DNA of 64,000 bases from Shewanella insulae. GTDB taxonomy: Bacteria > Pseudomonadota > Gammaproteobacteria > Enterobacterales > Shewanellaceae. This document shows positions 61,331-64,000 of the stretch, piece by piece (positions within the stretch are counted from its first letter, which is position 1; every line of letters begins with the position of its first letter). The translations under genes were made by a program, and so were the position numbers. The notes beneath the pieces are model-generated. The model saw only the letters and a list, made by a program, of their open reading frames with translations, did not search any database and was not told where the DNA came from. The stretch is from positions 1 to 64,000 of the forward strand of contig NZ_WRPA01000007.1 of NCBI RefSeq assembly GCF_009831655.1, given 5' to 3'.

Positions 61331-64000
61331 TTAATTTTCGAAGAAAAATGGCTTACGTTTGCTCTTGTCACCATTGAGCTGATTCATCGACTCGGCGTCG
61401 AACAGTTTACCGTTGACCATGGTGTAACTCACCTTGTCTGTTACTCGGATATCTTCCAGCGGATTGCCATCGATAACGATCAGGTCGGCCAGCTTGCCCG
61501 TCTTGATCGAACCGAGTTGATGATCCATGCCGAAGGTTTCCGCCGGATTGATGGTGGCCGTCTTTAACACCTCCATGTTATCCATACCACCTTGGGCAAA
61601 CATCCACATCTCCCAGTGTGCGGCTAAACCTTCTCGCTGGCCATGGGCACCTATGTTTGGTTTCACGCCAAGGTCGTTGAGTTCGTTTGCGACTCTGGCG
61701 ACATTGAAGTGGTTATAGTGTCCGTCCGGTGCGGTAGGGCGACGCATGGAGCGTGCCTCTAGCAGATCGCTCGGCACATACTTAGACAGGCGAGGGTGAG
61801 ACCAGACATCTGTCTTATCGTACCAATAGTTTTCTCCCGAGATACCACCATAGGCCACCACTAGGGTTGGCGTATAGTGAACCTCTGTCTGGCTCCAGAA
61901 CTGTTTGATATCGCTGTAGATGGCGGCCGCCGGCAGAGAATGCTCTACCGTGGTATGGCCGTCGGCGATCATGGTCAGGTTATGCTGCAGCAGGCTGCCG
62001 CCTTCTGGTACCACCATCATCTCAAGTTCTCTCGCCGCCGCGATCACCTGCTGACGCTGATTGCGCCTTGGCTGGTTATAGCTCTTCACGCTGAAGGCGC
62101 CAACCTTCTTGAGGCGCTCCAGATGGAACTTGGCGTCGTCTACCGAGTCGATGTGCGAGGTATAGCCGGGTAAGTTAGCGCCATAGAGAATAGTGCCGGT
62201 TGAGAAGATTCTCGGCCCGACGATATTACCCGCCTTCTGCTGCTCAGAGGCGGCGAAGATCTCAGTAGTGTCGTTAGAGGGGTCGTGAATGCTGGTCACA
62301 CCCAATGCCAGGTTGGCATACAGCTCCCAGTTTTGCTGAGGAATGATCTCATTCTCTCCTTGAGCACCATGGGCGTGGGCGTCGAACAGGCCGGGCATGA
62401 TGCTCTTGCCCTTGATGTCGATAACCTGGGTGCCATTAGGCACCTGAGTGTTGGCGTCGCCGACCTTGATGATCTTGTTGTTCTCGATGATCACCACGCC
62501 GTTTTCGATCACCTTGTCATCCTCCATGGTGATCACGCGTCCACCGACGAAGGCTATGGTTCCACGTGGAACATCGGCCTTCTTCTCGAAGCCAATCTGA
62601 GTGATCTTGGGTTCGATAGTCGGCGCTTTTTCGTCGGCCTGATAGTCGGTGTCGACATCCATCTGGTACAACTCCGGGCCAAGTGTCCAGTAGAGTTGCG
62701 AGCTGTCGCCGTTCCAACTGATGCTTTCACCGGCGCGAACGCTGAGCTGAGTGACAGGTAGGTTATCGGCCTTAGGACCTATCTCTATGGTCTCGCCATG
62801 CTTGGCAAATGGGGTGACCCATACCTTGAAACGCTCGGCAAAGGCTAGCTGCTCGCCGTCTGGAGAGACCCTGAATTCGGTGGCATGCTTGCTGGTGTAG
62901 TGCACTCGCTTCTGGAAACCATGTAGGTTGATCGAGGCTAGCTGAGGTGTCTCTCCATGATCCATGAAGAAGACGCGATCACTGTCGGCACCAAACTGGG
63001 GTTGAAAGCCATCGGGTGTGATCTTGCGGTTCTCTTTGCCCTTGATGTCGACGACATAGAGGCCGGGTTCCTGTGACCAGGTGCGCGGCGTGATATAACC
63101 GCCCTTAATCTTACGGTAAACCACGAGATCGCCATAGGGAGAGAAGGTGGGTTCAACATACTTGCCTGGCTCTTGGGTCAGTGTCTTGCTGCGACCGCCA
63201 CGAGCATTAATGATACGGACGCTACCTTGCTTGTCGTCGTCCCAAGTGGTGAAGACTATCTTCTTACCGTCACGAGACCATTGAGGATAGAGCTCTCTTA
63301 CCTCATTGTCTAAATTGGTCAGGCGGCTAATCTTGCCTTCAGGAAGACGCTTGATCCAAAGCTTACCCAGAGCCTCATAAACCACCTTATCACCGTCCGG
63401 TGATACCTGCGCCATGCGCAGCATCTTCACGTCGAAGCTGTCTTGATCGATATTCTGCTTGAAGCGCACCGAGGGTTGCACCGCGAGCTCAGTTTTCACC
63501 TTGAAGGGGATCTCTTTAACCGACTTGCTCTCCACGTCCAGGCGGTTGATCTTACCACCGGCCCAGAAGACCAGTTCTTCATTATCTGCCGTCCAGCTCA
63601 TGCTTGGATAGACGCCGTGGATGGCCCAGGTTTCCTGCATGTCACGATCTAGCTTGTCATAGAGCCTGGTCTGTTTGCCCGACTTAAGATCCAACAAATA
63701 AAGCGTCGACTGGAAACCATCACGCTTGATGTAGGCGAGTTTAGTGCCGTCTGGGCTAGGGGTTGGGCGAATCGCGCCGCCTGTACCTTCAATCAGTACC
63801 TCTATGTCGCCAGTCTGGGTGTCATAGCGTTTGATCTTGTAGATGCCTTTAACCGAATCCTTGGAGTAGTGGAAGGTCTTACCCGGGGTGGCATCCTGAC
63901 TGAAATAGACATAGCGACCATCGGGCGAATAGGCGGGTTCGCCCAGGTCTTTCTGTTCGTTCGGGCGCTCGGTTAACTTAACCCCGGTACCGCCGGCAAC
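61331..64000 (-). CDS. TolB-like WD40/PD40 plus amidohydrolase-domain protein (5' truncated)
   Basis: A reading frame open from the right window edge to a stop at 61331, 889 residues visible and incomplete at its N-terminus. The first 500 or so residues hold TolB/PD40 beta-propeller repeats, seen as SPDG-type blades (AYSPDGRYVYFS, TPSPDGTKLAYI, QVSPDGDKVVYE). A metal-dependent amidohydrolase domain follows: FVGGRVITMEDDKVIENG, GLFDAHAHG metal motif, a His in VEHSLPAA and the final GKLADLIVIDGNPLEDI. This combination occurs in exported peptidase- or imidazolonepropionase-like proteins of Shewanella; substrate is unknown. A parS-like sequence lies inside it at 62558. Confidence 0.9.
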   Translation of the reverse strand, partial: VAGGTGVKLTERPNEQKDLGEPAYSPDGRYVYFSQDATPGKTFHYSKDSVKGIYKIKRYDTQTGDIEVLIEGTGGAIRPTPSPDGTKLAYIKRDGFQSTLYLLDLKSGKQTRLYDKLDRDMQETWAIHGVYPSMSWTADNEELVFWAGGKINRLDVESKSVKEIPFKVKTELAVQPSVRFKQNIDQDSFDVKMLRMAQVSPDGDKVVYEALGKLWIKRLPEGKISRLTNLDNEVRELYPQWSRDGKKIVFTTWDDDKQGSVRIINARGGRSKTLTQEPGKYVEPTFSPYGDLVVYRKIKGGYITPRTWSQEPGLYVVDIKGKENRKITPDGFQPQFGADSDRVFFMDHGETPQLASINLHGFQKRVHYTSKHATEFRVSPDGEQLAFAERFKVWVTPFAKHGETIEIGPKADNLPVTQLSVRAGESISWNGDSSQLYWTLGPELYQMDVDTDYQADEKAPTIEPKITQIGFEKKADVPRGTIAFVGGRVITMEDDKVIENGVVIIENNKIIKVGDANTQVPNGTQVIDIKGKSIMPGLFDAHAHGAQGENEIIPQQNWELYANLALGVTSIHDPSNDTTEIFAASEQQKAGNIVGPRIFSTGTILYGANLPGYTSHIDSVDDAKFHLERLKKVGAFSVKSYNQPRRNQRQQVIAAARELEMMVVPEGGSLLQHNLTMIADGHTTVEHSLPAAAIYSDIKQFWSQTEVHYTPTLVVAYGGISGENYWYDKTDVWSHPRLSKYVPSDLLEARSMRRPTAPDGHYNHFNVARVANELNDLGVKPNIGAHGQREGLAAHWEMWMFAQGGMDNMEVLKTATINPAETFGMDHQLGSIKTGKLADLIVIDGNPLEDIRVTDKVSYTMVNGKLFDAESMNQLNGDKSKRKPFFFEN
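62558..62573. other. parS-like site in amidohydrolase gene
   Basis: GGTTCCACGTGGAACA contains the fully palindromic 14-bp parS core GTTCCACGTGGAAC; only the first outer base differs from TGTTCCACGTGGAACA. It lies inside coding DNA, 1.3 kb from the 61218 site. Confidence 0.75.

Overview
This is about 64 kb around the replication origin of a marine gammaproteobacterium, most likely Shewanella or a close relative. The 5' end of a 16S rRNA gene at the left edge, the F0F1 ATPase subunits, and the order mnmE-yidC-yidD-rnpA-rpmH / dnaA-dnaN-recF-gyrB and atp-parB-parA-rsmG-mnmG-oriC-mioC all fit that group. This assignment is by recognition, not by a database search.

Layout. 1-700: start of a minus-strand rRNA operon with its leader and promoter. 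713-3650: ccoG, a small unknown gene and menB. 3664-13865: a nitrate-assimilation island with two divergent arms. The minus arm is cobA-nirB-nirD-narK followed by a fused phosphatase/kinase; the plus arm is nasA. The 406-bp gap between them carries a sigma-54 type promoter for each arm, an NtrC-like dyad and an exact 7-2-7 NarL/NarP motif. 14007-18100: a Fur-box-preceded DUF2061 gene, a small outer-membrane barrel protein, and a merR-copA-cupredoxin operon with a 19-bp-spacer promoter. 18280-25251: glmS, a DeoR regulator, a TonB-dependent siderophore receptor, glmU and a DsrE-like gene. 25418-32326: the complete atpIBEFHAGDC operon. 32552-36945: parB, parA, rsmG, mnmG. 36946-37423: an oriC-like region. 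37424-45213: mioC, a UbiG-like methyltransferase, a nucleoside hydrolase, a LysE-type exporter, an HrpB-like helicase and mnmE. 45318-47680: yidC, yidD, rnpA, rpmH. 47681-48122: a second DnaA-box/GATC-rich region. 48123-54218: dnaA-dnaN-recF-gyrB. 54307-64000: pxpBCA (5-oxoprolinase), glyQS, tag, an unknown secreted protein and the 3' part of a large TolB-like/amidohydrolase protein.

How it fits together. The nitrate block is a complete route from uptake (NarK) through nitrate reductase (NasA) and nitrite reductase (NirBD) to ammonium, with CobA supplying the siroheme precursor. Replication and segregation functions cluster here: oriC, dnaA, the sliding clamp, gyrase, ParA/ParB, and four parS-like sites (two good, two degenerate) at 41.5, 51.7, 61.2 and 62.6 kb. 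Most of the window is conserved housekeeping DNA. The more unusual items are the nitrate regulatory region with its kinase/phosphatase, the parS set, the two GATC-dense origin-like regions, the Fur-box DUF2061 gene and a four-copy TGCACCA repeat beside mnmE. I see no CRISPR array, prophage or insertion sequence.
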